From positions 1-12,464 of the forward strand of contig JAFYKU010000085.1 of assembly GCA_017537405.1 (NCBI GenBank): a DNA stretch of 12,464 nucleotides, read 5' to 3'. The notes under the pieces were generated by a model. It was not told the origin of the DNA, made no database searches, and worked only from the letters and a program-made list of their open reading frames with translations. The stretch is from Clostridia bacterium. Lineage in GTDB: Bacteria > Bacillota > Clostridia > Christensenellales > UBA1242. Positions 1 to 5,248 of this stretch are shown here, piece by piece; position 1 is the first letter of the stretch, and each line of letters starts with the position of its first letter. The position numbers and the translations under genes are program-made.

Positions 1-490
1 CAGCATCAAGTCCATTTATTGGCTCATCTAATACCAAAAGTTTAGGATTTCCAAGTAGTGCCATAGCAATACCAATTCTTTGTTTCATACCAAGAGAACA
101 ATTTTTATATTTGTTTCCTGCCGTTCCTTCCATTCTAACCATTATTAAAACTTTTCTAACAGCTTCTTCTTTATCTTTTATAGATAAATTTGTTGCTTGT
201 ATCATTAAGTTGTTCCAAACAGTTAAATTTGGGAAACAACCCGGAGCTTCAATTAAAACTCCCATATTTGCTCTAACATCAGAGTCTGTGTAATCTTTAT
301 CATATAACTTTACACTTCCACTTGTTGGATGTATAAGTCCACAAATAATTTTTTCAGTTGTAGATTTACCACTTCCGTTTTCACCAATAAATCCATAAAT
401 TGAACCGATTGGAACGGTCATATTAAGTCCTGCAAGTGCTTGCTTTTCACCAAAGTTTTTACATAAATTTCTAATTTCTATTGCATTCAT
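1..490 (-). CDS. ABC transporter ATP-binding protein, BcrA/LanF-like (3'-truncated by window)
   Basis: ATPase subunit of an ABC exporter of the bacitracin/lantibiotic-immunity type, expected on the cytoplasmic face of the membrane. The first 163 residues are visible; the rest lies beyond base 1. The start is ATG at 490-488, preceded by AGGAGG (complement of 499-504) that overlaps the stop of the permease gene, so the two are probably translationally coupled. Visible motifs are Walker A GENGSGKST near residue 36, LIEAPG where most ABC ATPases have the Q-loop Gln, the signature SLGMKQR near 132, and Walker B LLVLDEP near 151. A Glu in the Q-loop position (E-loop) is a known trait of lantibiotic-immunity ATPases such as NisF. 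It is clearly paralogous to the ATPase at 1326-2228, sharing long blocks such as the MTVP-GSIYGFIGENGSGK core. The natural substrate cannot be read from the sequence. Confidence 0.9.
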   Translation of the reverse strand, partial: MNAIEIRNLCKNFGEKQALAGLNMTVPIGSIYGFIGENGSGKSTTEKIICGLIHPTSGSVKLYDKDYTDSDVRANMGVLIEAPGCFPNLTVWNNLMIQATNLSIKDKEEAVRKVLIMVRMEGTAGNKYKNCSLGMKQRIGIAMALLGNPKLLVLDEPINGLDA

Positions 491-502
491 TTGTCGTTCC
501 TC

Positions 503-1324
503 CTAATACACATCACTCTTATTTAGAATATAAGTGCCTAGCAAGTTATATATTACCGACCAAGCGACAGAACATAACAAACATATAAGGACAGATAAGA
601 AATTGCTAGATAAACAAGCAAAAACAGATGAACCATACAAGAAAATATTAAGTATGCCAGAATTGCCAAGAATTGCAGCTGCACCAATAATTAAAATACC
701 TGTTCCAAAGAAAAATGATGAAAGAATTGAAATCCAAAAGTTTTTTCTAAAAATAATGTTTAAGAAAACATATAAACTAGCCCAACCCAAACTCATTATA
801 ACTTTGCCAAGTAATGCACAAATCAGAGAGCCAAAGTTTGCTGAAAATGAAAGTCCAGAAAATAAACCTGCTAAAATTGAACCAATCAAATATGTTCCAC
901 ACATACAAGCCATAGCTAATGCACAGGTAAGTGTTTTACTCATCATATAGTCTTGTTTCTTTGCGTGAGTTGTAAATAATTGTTTTACATAGCCACTTTT
1001 ATAATCGTGTCCAATAAAAATTGAAACCATAATTCCACCAAATATAAACACCATATTCATATTTGCATATTGACCGATGTTTTCAATAACATATAGTGGT
1101 TTTTCTACTGCTATTGCTTCCCAAACATTAGTAAAAATTGGAGCTTGTGTTCCGTCTCCCATTATTGCAGAACCAATTATCATAGCAGGAATAATAGCGG
1201 CAATGGCAATAAATATATAAAATAGTGGTGTGTGAAATAGTCTGTAAAAATCAACAGACAACATTCCTTTAAGTCTTTTGCCAAAACTAGGGGCATCAAA
1301 TTTTAAATTGTTTGTTTTTTCCAT
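503..1324 (-). CDS. ABC-2 type permease of a bacteriocin-immunity-like exporter
   Basis: Membrane subunit of the exporter, 273 residues. After a short polar N-terminus there are about six hydrophobic segments, near residues 33-52, 90-106, 130-156, 165-191, 197-220 and 238-267, the usual ABC-2/LanE-G/BcrB topology. The cytoplasmic stretch GHDYKSGYVKQLFTTHAKK (residues 105-123) resembles the conserved loop after TM2 in this family, where a basic segment contacts the ATPase. The ATG at 1324-1322 has an AAGGAGG ribosome site that lies inside the last codons of the upstream ATPase gene, one base short of overlap, indicating coupling. It sits between two paralogous ATPase genes; a second permease probably follows beyond the window edge, but that is inference. 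Family assignment is firm; substrate is unknown. Confidence 0.88.
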   Translation of the reverse strand: MEKTNNLKFDAPSFGKRLKGMLSVDFYRLFHTPLFYIFIAIAAIIPAMIIGSAIMGDGTQAPIFTNVWEAIAVEKPLYVIENIGQYANMNMVFIFGGIMVSIFIGHDYKSGYVKQLFTTHAKKQDYMMSKTLTCALAMACMCGTYLIGSILAGLFSGLSFSANFGSLICALLGKVIMSLGWASLYVFLNIIFRKNFWISILSSFFFGTGILIIGAAAILGNSGILNIFLYGSSVFACLSSNFLSVLICLLCSVAWSVIYNLLGTYILNKSDVY

Positions 1325-1325
1325 A

Positions 1326-2228
1326 TTATTTTACCTCCTTGTTTGACATTAGTTCAATGTAATATTCCTCTAAACCAACTTTGTTCTTTTTGATTTCACT
1401 AGGAATAATATTGTTATCAATTAGATATTTTACAATTTCATCAACATCTTCTTCATCATAAACTCTGACATAATTTTCTTCTTGTCTAACATTTGTATAT
1501 TTCTTTTTTAGTGTAGAAATAGCTTTATCACTATCACTTACTTTAAAAGACACAAAAACTCTTGCTCTTGATTCCATTTCTTTTGCAGTTAATTCTTGTA
1601 TCATTTTGCCTTGACGGATAATTCCATAATGAGTAGCTATTTTTTCAAGTTCGCCAAGTATATGAGAAGAAATTAAAACTGTGCAGTTATAATTTTGAGT
1701 AATATCCACCAAAATTTCTCTCATAATTCTCATTCCGTCAGTATCTAATCCATTTATTGGTTCGTCCAAAATGAGAAGTGCAGGATTTCCAAGCAGTGCC
1801 ATGGCAATACCAACTCTTTGTTTCATTCCAAGTGAACACTTTTTAAATTTAAGTTCTCTATGTTCTTCCATTCTAACAATTTTAAGAACCCTTGAAATTT
1901 CTTCGTCAGCATTTTCAAGACCTAAATTCAAACATTGCATTTTAAGGTTCATATAAATACTAGAACCCGGAAAACAACCAGCATTTTCAATAAGTGCTCC
2001 AACTCGAACTCTTATTCCAGCATCTGTATAATCTTTTCCAAATAATTTAATTGTGCCACTATCTTTGACTAAATGTCCACAAATAAGTTTTTCGGTTGTA
2101 GATTTGCCACTTCCATTCTCACCAATAAATCCATAAATAGAACCAACAGGAACGGTCATATTAAGACCATTTAGAGCATACATACCTCTAAATGATTTTT
2201 TTAATCCTTTAATTTCTATTGCATTCAT
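1326..2228 (-). CDS. ABC transporter ATP-binding protein, BcrA/LanF-like
   Basis: First gene of the minus-strand operon, 300 residues, complete. Motifs in order are Walker A GENGSGKST (36-44), an E-loop LIENAG (79-84) in place of the Q-loop, signature SLGMKQR (132-138), Walker B LLILDEP (151-157) with DEPINGLD, and the H-loop SSH (187-189). The roughly 80 residues after the nucleotide-binding domain match the C-terminal extension usual in BcrA-type ATPases (about 300 residues). The E-loop is established for lantibiotic self-protection transporters, so export of a membrane-active peptide is the best guess. Start: ATG at 2228-2226 with AGGAG (complement of 2237-2241) at good spacing. It faces the TetR gene, and the intergenic inverted repeat suggests repression by that regulator. 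The second ATPase at 1-490 looks like a tandem duplicate of this gene. Confidence 0.92.
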   Translation of the reverse strand: MNAIEIKGLKKSFRGMYALNGLNMTVPVGSIYGFIGENGSGKSTTEKLICGHLVKDSGTIKLFGKDYTDAGIRVRVGALIENAGCFPGSSIYMNLKMQCLNLGLENADEEISRVLKIVRMEEHRELKFKKCSLGMKQRVGIAMALLGNPALLILDEPINGLDTDGMRIMREILVDITQNYNCTVLISSHILGELEKIATHYGIIRQGKMIQELTAKEMESRARVFVSFKVSDSDKAISTLKKKYTNVRQEENYVRVYDEEDVDEIVKYLIDNNIIPSEIKKNKVGLEEYYIELMSNKEVK

Positions 2229-2266
2229 ACTAATAACTCCTATTCAGCCAAGCATTATTCCAACAC

Positions 2267-2294
2267 TTGACTTGTTAATAAATTTTATTATATT
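2267..2294 (+). promoter_or_regulatory. Predicted promoter of the tetR-family gene
   Basis: TTGACT (2267-2272), 16-bp spacer, TATATT (2289-2294). The -35 box overlaps the left arm of the inverted repeat, as expected for autorepression. Prediction from consensus only. Confidence 0.5.
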
Positions 2295-2310
2295 TAAATT
2301 AACCGCACAA
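2282..2310 (-). promoter_or_regulatory. Predicted promoter of the ABC operon
   Basis: On the minus strand, TTGTGC (complement of 2305-2310), 17-bp spacer, TAAAAT (complement of 2282-2287); a perfect TATAAT (complement of 2287-2292) overlaps and is an alternative -10. It overlaps the divergent tetR promoter, so one repressor could control both directions. Consensus-based prediction. Confidence 0.4.
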
Positions 2311-2376
2311 TAAAATGTTGATTTTAAAGACAACAAAAAAAATTAAAGTGTTGGGATAATTGACAAGGGGTTACAG

Positions 2377-2919
2377 ATGAATACAAAAAATAATTCTCGC
2401 TACAAACTGAGCAGTAAAAAAATTGAATCTGCCTTTCTTGCTTTAATCTCAAAACACAACTATGAAAAAATTAAAATCAGTCAAATCTGTGTACAGGCAG
2501 GCATTAACCGCAGCACTTTTTATTGCCATTACGATGATATTAACGATCTAGTAGTTAAGATAGAAAGTAAATTTGCCAAAAGTCTAGCTTCTATTTTCAA
2601 TAATGGCAAACGACAGACACATGAAGCTTTTATTGAAATGTTTAGCTTTATTAAAGAAAATAAATATTTTTACAAAGCTTTTTTAAGCATTCCATACCAA
2701 ACCATGGCGGAAACTGATACTCGCATCAATGTGTTAAAAAACATTGGGCAAAACACGTCTATCGATAAAACAAACAAGATTGGTATTTTTTACCGTGCCA
2801 GTTTTTTTGGGGCAGGCATTAAAGAAATGTGCAGAATTTGGTTAGAAAGAGAGTGCAAAGAAACACCAGAAGATATGGCAAAACTATTGCTAGATGAATA
2901 CCAAAATCGAGAAAAATAA
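2377..2919 (+). CDS. TetR/AcrR family transcriptional regulator
   Basis: DNA-binding repressor, 180 residues, usual length for the family. The N-terminal TetR domain is clear: a helix around residues 12-28, then the helix-turn-helix at about 33-52 (KISQICVQAGINRSTFYCHY), with the typical R-S-T-F-Y-x-H-Y recognition helix. The C-terminal half (about 60-180) is the helical ligand-sensing and dimerisation part, with no recognisable enzyme motif. The start ATG at 2377 has AAGGGG (2365-2370) six bases upstream. The gene is divergent from the bacteriocin-immunity-like ABC operon, and the inverted repeat in between probably lets it repress both units. An inducer, perhaps the exported peptide or a related drug, is inferred only. 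Translation ends at TAA 2917-2919, just before a cluster of inverted repeats. Confidence 0.9.
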   Translation: MNTKNNSRYKLSSKKIESAFLALISKHNYEKIKISQICVQAGINRSTFYCHYDDINDLVVKIESKFAKSLASIFNNGKRQTHEAFIEMFSFIKENKYFYKAFLSIPYQTMAETDTRINVLKNIGQNTSIDKTNKIGIFYRASFFGAGIKEMCRIWLERECKETPEDMAKLLLDEYQNREK

Positions 2920-2937
2920 ATACTTTGGCAGTTAAAC

Positions 2938-2992
2938 GTGTGCTTGTCTATATACAAGTGGCGTCGCTTCGCTCCGCCATAGACAAGCACAC
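2938..2992. repeat. Perfect 14-bp inverted repeat with inner GC-rich hairpin
   Basis: GTGTGCTTGTCTAT (2938-2951) pairs perfectly with ATAGACAAGCACAC (2979-2992). The 27-base loop holds a second hairpin, GGCG...CGCC around a TCGCTTCGCTC core (2960-2978). There is no T-run after it, so it is not a normal intrinsic terminator. It is much richer in GC than its surroundings. A role as recognition site for Rep, or as an origin or transfer site, is possible but unproven. Confidence 0.75.
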
Positions 2993-3005
2993 TCTCAAGC
3001 CAAAA

Positions 3006-3069
3006 CGACGGCGAAAATTGGGGTGGCACGCAGGCTTTCTGCCAACCCCAATTTTTCTTTCCGCCGTCG
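3006..3069. repeat. 64-bp multi-segment inverted repeat
   Basis: Outer arms CGACGGCG (3006-3013) and CGCCGTCG (3062-3069) enclose a second pair, AATTGGGGT (3016-3024) and ACCCCAATT (3045-3053), and an inner pair GGCA/TGCC around GCAGGCTTTC. The unpaired asymmetric segment is 3054-3061. It could form a long cruciform or RNA hairpin. It contains no good ORF; the reading frames that cross it look spurious. The function is unknown, with an origin or oriT being the most likely class. Confidence 0.7.
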
Positions 3070-3119
3070 TCTTTCTCCTTTTGTCGTTGCCTTTTGGATT
3101 GGGTTTTGCATAGTTTTCA

Positions 3120-3160
3120 CCGCTGTCAAGGGAGATTTCTCTCTGTTTCCTTGACAGCGG
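3120..3160. repeat. Perfect 12-bp inverted repeat, TGTCAAGG core
   Basis: CCGCTGTCAAGG (3120-3131) and CCTTGACAGCGG (3149-3160) are exact complements around a 17-base loop. The core TGTCAAGG/CCTTGACA recurs in the hairpin at 5110-5158 on the other side of the rep gene. No T-run follows directly. Confidence 0.75.
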
Positions 3161-3183
3161 TTTAACAATTTCAAACATACTTC

Positions 3184-3239
3184 CGCATAGTCAAACTATG
3201 CGTTTTCTTTTTCTGCCAAAAGGCAGACAAAAGGAGAAA
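3184..3239 (+). terminator. Terminator-like hairpin plus second hairpin in the leader of the sigma-like gene (candidate attenuator)
   Basis: CGCATAG (3184-3190), loop TCAAA, CTATGCG (3196-3202), then TTTTCTTTTT: a compact intrinsic-terminator form lying upstream of the start codon rather than downstream of a gene. A second hairpin, TCTGCC (3212-3217) with GGCAGA (3222-3227), follows directly and abuts the AAGGAG ribosome site (3231-3236). An upstream TGCATAG (3107-3113) could pair with CTATGC and prevent the terminator. Attenuation is inferred. Confidence 0.5.
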
Positions 3240-3240
3240 T

Positions 3241-3831
3241 ATGAAAACAGTACATTTAACAGATAACACGGTTATCACTCATGAAAACATTCTTAATTTA
3301 GGTAAAGCCATTGCCTTAAAAGCCGTCAAAGGCTCTCTGCGATATGCTTACGGCAATTTAGACTATTTACACAAGGACATAATCTTCGACTTATATCATC
3401 GCAATACAACAGATATTTACAGTGATGGTTTCGATATTGTGCAAGAAACAATTTGCTTTTTATGTAATTTTATCGGTCATAAACTTGGCGAAATGTGTGG
3501 AGATATGACAATCCGTCTTGCTTGTTTTAAGGCGATGTATGCCTATATCCGTAAACAAATTAAAGTTAACAATAACGAAATTGACAACGAAGTTTTGTTA
3601 TATGTTCCAACACCAGAATCATTCGACAAAGAACCAACCGACTATTCTAAAGCAAGACAAATTATCAGAACTGTTACTACCACACAATTGGAAAAACAAA
3701 TTTTGTTTTACTTCTACTCAGGTGTTGAAGTCAAAAACATCGCTGAATTTTTAGGTATTAGCACCGACATCGTTTACAAACGACGACGCAAGTTTCGACA
3801 AAAATACTTACAATATCTTAACCTATGTTAA
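3241..3831 (+). CDS. Sigma-70-like regulator of the mobile element
   Basis: 196 residues. The C-terminal third carries a sigma region 4/LuxR-like helix-turn-helix, roughly residues 147-190: a QLEKQIL helix, then VEVKNIAEFLGIS and the basic recognition segment TDIVYKRRRKFRQKYL. The segment DIVQETICFLCNFIGHKLG (65-83) resembles sigma region 2 (D-x-VQE), so the whole protein looks like a divergent sigma-like factor of the kind often carried by clostridial integrative elements. Start: ATG 3241 with AAGGAG at 3231-3236. It is the first gene after a long structured leader and lies upstream of the rep operon in the same direction, suggesting a regulator of replication or excision. Whether it binds RNA polymerase core is unknown; a plain DNA-binding role is the alternative. 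Confidence 0.65.
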   Translation: MKTVHLTDNTVITHENILNLGKAIALKAVKGSLRYAYGNLDYLHKDIIFDLYHRNTTDIYSDGFDIVQETICFLCNFIGHKLGEMCGDMTIRLACFKAMYAYIRKQIKVNNNEIDNEVLLYVPTPESFDKEPTDYSKARQIIRTVTTTQLEKQILFYFYSGVEVKNIAEFLGISTDIVYKRRRKFRQKYLQYLNLC

Positions 3832-3851
3832 GTAATATCAAGTTTTTACTC

Positions 3852-3880
3852 TTGCATTCTTCAAATCTTTGTGTTAGTAT
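3852..3880 (+). promoter_or_regulatory. Predicted promoter of the small ORF and rep unit
   Basis: TTGCAT (3852-3857), 17-bp spacer, TAGTAT (3875-3880), just after the sigma-like gene. It would give a leader of about 200 bases before the first ribosome site, containing the hairpins described at 4031. The rest of this 257-bp gap (3832-4088) shows only very short frames. Confidence 0.5.
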
Positions 3881-4030
3881 TGTGGTCGGAACAGAAAAGA
3901 CGACGCAAAATGACAATCAAGTAATGAGTAATTTTGTGAAGTGAACGGACCGCAACTCGAAAAATTAACGAAGAATAAAAAACTCGGTTCGATTAAAAAT
4001 AAAAAAAAATAAATTGCATTTACAGGCGTT

Positions 4031-4068
4031 AAAGAAAATAGTAGCCATATTTTCTTTGCGTCTTTTTT
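4031..4068 (+). terminator. Terminator-like hairpin in the leader of the rep unit (candidate attenuator)
   Basis: AAAGAAAATA (4031-4040), a 7-base loop, TATTTTCTTT (4048-4057), then GCGTC and a run of six T (4063-4068), only about 20 bases before the next start codon. An upstream segment, GACGCAAA (3902-3909), is the exact complement of TTTGCGTC (4055-4062) and could form a competing pair with the terminator's right arm. The weak A/T stem makes this less certain than the one at 3184. Confidence 0.4.
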
Positions 4069-4088
4069 GTCCTTAAAAGGAGTTAAAA

Positions 4089-4217
4089 ATGCAAAACAAA
4101 AACGACGAACCAAAGAATGTTTTAGATTTGTCGTTAATCGACCACGAGTTCATTGTGGCAATGCTGAATTTAATTCTTCAAGATAAGGAGGAATCAAATG
4201 GACTACATCAAGACTAA
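4089..4217 (+). CDS. Small 42-residue protein overlapping rep
   Basis: ATG 4089 to TAA 4215-4217, with a good ribosome site AAAAGGAG (4075-4082). The product is acidic at its ends with a hydrophobic centre (HEFIVAMLNLILQ, residues 19-31), followed by QDKEESNG. The last 20 bases overlap the start of rep in another frame, and the rep ribosome site AAGGAGG (4185-4191) lies within its codons for Lys-Glu-Glu. This arrangement suggests translational coupling, with the small ORF controlling rep expression or making a copy-control or helper peptide. I do not recognise the family. The strong ribosome site and the overlap support a real gene; the short length keeps confidence moderate. Confidence 0.6.
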   Translation: MQNKNDEPKNVLDLSLIDHEFIVAMLNLILQDKEESNGLHQD

Positions 4218-5076
4218 AATCTATTTTGACGGTAGCCATTATATCGGCATTCCCAAAGTGGCTCAATATTGGAAAAAGCGTAAACACAAATCTAAACAAA
4301 CAACAAATGAGAACGAAACAGAGGTCAAACAATTATTAAGTGAACGAACAAATGAAACTAAACAAGAAAAGACAGAAAGAATTGTTAAAGTAATAAATCA
4401 AAACATTAAAAACATAGAACACAGTCAAGCAGTAGTTAAAAAAGTTATAGAGAAAGACAGACGCAATCGTATTGTTAGATATACCAGATTAATCCGCAAA
4501 GTTAATTTACAGCAATGGACACACTTTTGCACATTTACTTATGATTCTAATAAATTAAATGAAGAAGAATTTAGAGAAAAATTTTTGAATTGTTTAAGAC
4601 ATTTATCTAATCGTAAGGGGTGGAAATACATTGGTGTTTTTGAACGCAGTCCAGAATTACAAAGACTTCATTTTCACGGAATCTTTGTTATTCCAGAAAT
4701 GGTCGGCGAAATCATTGAAACCAAAGATTATTCAACCAAAAACCATCAAATGCAAATCGCACATCAAAACACTTTCTTTTTAGAACGATTTGGTCGTAAT
4801 GATTTTAAGGTTATCGAAAACAATTTTCATTCACAACAAGCAGTCAGATATATGCTCAAATACATTCGTAAAACAGGAGAAAAAGTTATTTATTCAAAAC
4901 ACTTACAAACTTATTTCGTAACAGATATTTTAGCAGATGATGTTGTTTGTACAATTGGACAAGAGAACCGCAAGATTCTTCTCTTTGACGATTTTCAATG
5001 TTGGGATTTGGAAACTGGAACACTCTTTGGGACTGTTAACAAGGAACTCATAGATAGGTTACCAAAAGCCTTCTAA
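4198..5076 (+). CDS. Rolling-circle replication initiator (HUH endonuclease)
   Basis: 292 residues. It shows the three signature motifs of HUH Rep proteins in order: motif 1 at about 108-117 (THFCTFTYDS), motif 2 with the metal-binding HFHGIF (His158 and His160), and motif 3 AVRYMLKYIRK with the catalytic Tyr218 and Lys221 (Y-x-x-K). Such enzymes nick one strand at an origin, stay bound through the tyrosine and start rolling-circle replication, or process single-stranded transfer DNA. The N-terminal 90 residues are basic and helical, without a known fold. No helicase domain is attached, so a host helicase would be needed. Start: ATG 4198 with AAGGAGG at 4185-4191. It is immediately followed by the large inverted repeat at 5075-5230 and preceded by GC-rich palindromes; either could hold the origin. 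Confidence 0.85.
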   Translation: MDYIKTKIYFDGSHYIGIPKVAQYWKKRKHKSKQTTNENETEVKQLLSERTNETKQEKTERIVKVINQNIKNIEHSQAVVKKVIEKDRRNRIVRYTRLIRKVNLQQWTHFCTFTYDSNKLNEEEFREKFLNCLRHLSNRKGWKYIGVFERSPELQRLHFHGIFVIPEMVGEIIETKDYSTKNHQMQIAHQNTFFLERFGRNDFKVIENNFHSQQAVRYMLKYIRKTGEKVIYSKHLQTYFVTDILADDVVCTIGQENRKILLFDDFQCWDLETGTLFGTVNKELIDRLPKAF

Positions 5077-5230
5077 TGTCTTTCGGAAGCGGTTTTGAAA
5101 CGAAAACTCTTAGTTGTCAAGGGTGAACTGTATTGCTCACGCAACCCTTGACAACTAACAAAAGACATTCAACCTAGCATTATAAACCCCTTTTCGTTTC
5201 TTTTCGCTTCTGTCGAAAGACAAACGAAAA
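5075..5230. promoter_or_regulatory. Structured intergenic region with mutually exclusive hairpins upstream of the recombinase
   Basis: The centre is a perfect 15-bp stem, TTAGTTGTCAAGGGT (5110-5124) with ACCCTTGACAACTAA (5144-5158). Around it, GTCTTTCGGAAGCG (5078-5091) can pair with CGCTTC-tgt-CGAAAGAC (5205-5221), and GAAACGAAAA (5097-5106) with TTTTCGTTTC (5191-5200), giving a nested stem across almost the whole gap. Two rival pairings exist: AATGTCTTT (5075-5083) with AAAGACATT (5161-5169), and TTTTCGTTT (5191-5199) with AAACGAAAA (5222-5230), which ends right at the AAAAGGAG ribosome site. The pairings are directly visible. A role as replication origin, transfer origin or RNA switch for the recombinase is inference. 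This 172-bp gap holds no gene. Confidence 0.65.
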
Positions 5231-5248
5231 TAAAAGGAGTTAACCCAA

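Larger units (their letters stand above)
2254..2360. promoter_or_regulatory. 15-bp inverted repeat, probable TetR operator half-sites
   Basis: ATTATTCCAACACTT (2254-2268) and AAGTGTTGGGATAAT (2346-2360) are inverted copies matching at 14 of 15 positions, 77 bp apart, in the divergent intergenic region. The left arm overlaps the -35 box predicted for the tetR gene and lies just downstream of the predicted start of the ABC operon. The right arm lies in the tetR leader, just before its ribosome site. The left copy is also part of a looser palindrome, TTATT-2-CAA-7-TTG-2-AATAA, at 2256-2282. The repeat is directly visible; binding by the adjacent TetR protein is inferred from position. Confidence 0.65.

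Noticed and set aside
534..950. 138-residue plus-strand frame opposite the permease gene
   Set aside because: It is the mirror of a clear ABC-2 permease; no ribosome site and Lys/Pro/Ile-rich composition typical of antisense frames.
2938..3160. CRISPR array or iteron array in the repeat-rich intergenic region
   Set aside because: The repeats are inverted pairs of different sequence, not regularly spaced direct repeats.
2925..3178. Two short frames (plus 2925-3113, minus 2948-3178) across the palindromes
   Set aside because: Both run through the inverted repeats and have no ribosome site or family resemblance; the region is better explained as structured non-coding DNA.
3910..3944. Tiny frames MTIK and MSNFVK in the rep leader as a leader peptide
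   Set aside because: No convincing ribosome site and far too short to distinguish from chance.
3874..4113. 79-residue minus-strand frame rich in Phe and Leu
   Set aside because: It opposes the predicted promoter and leader of the rep unit; its composition reflects A-rich DNA read in antisense, with no ribosome site or domain.
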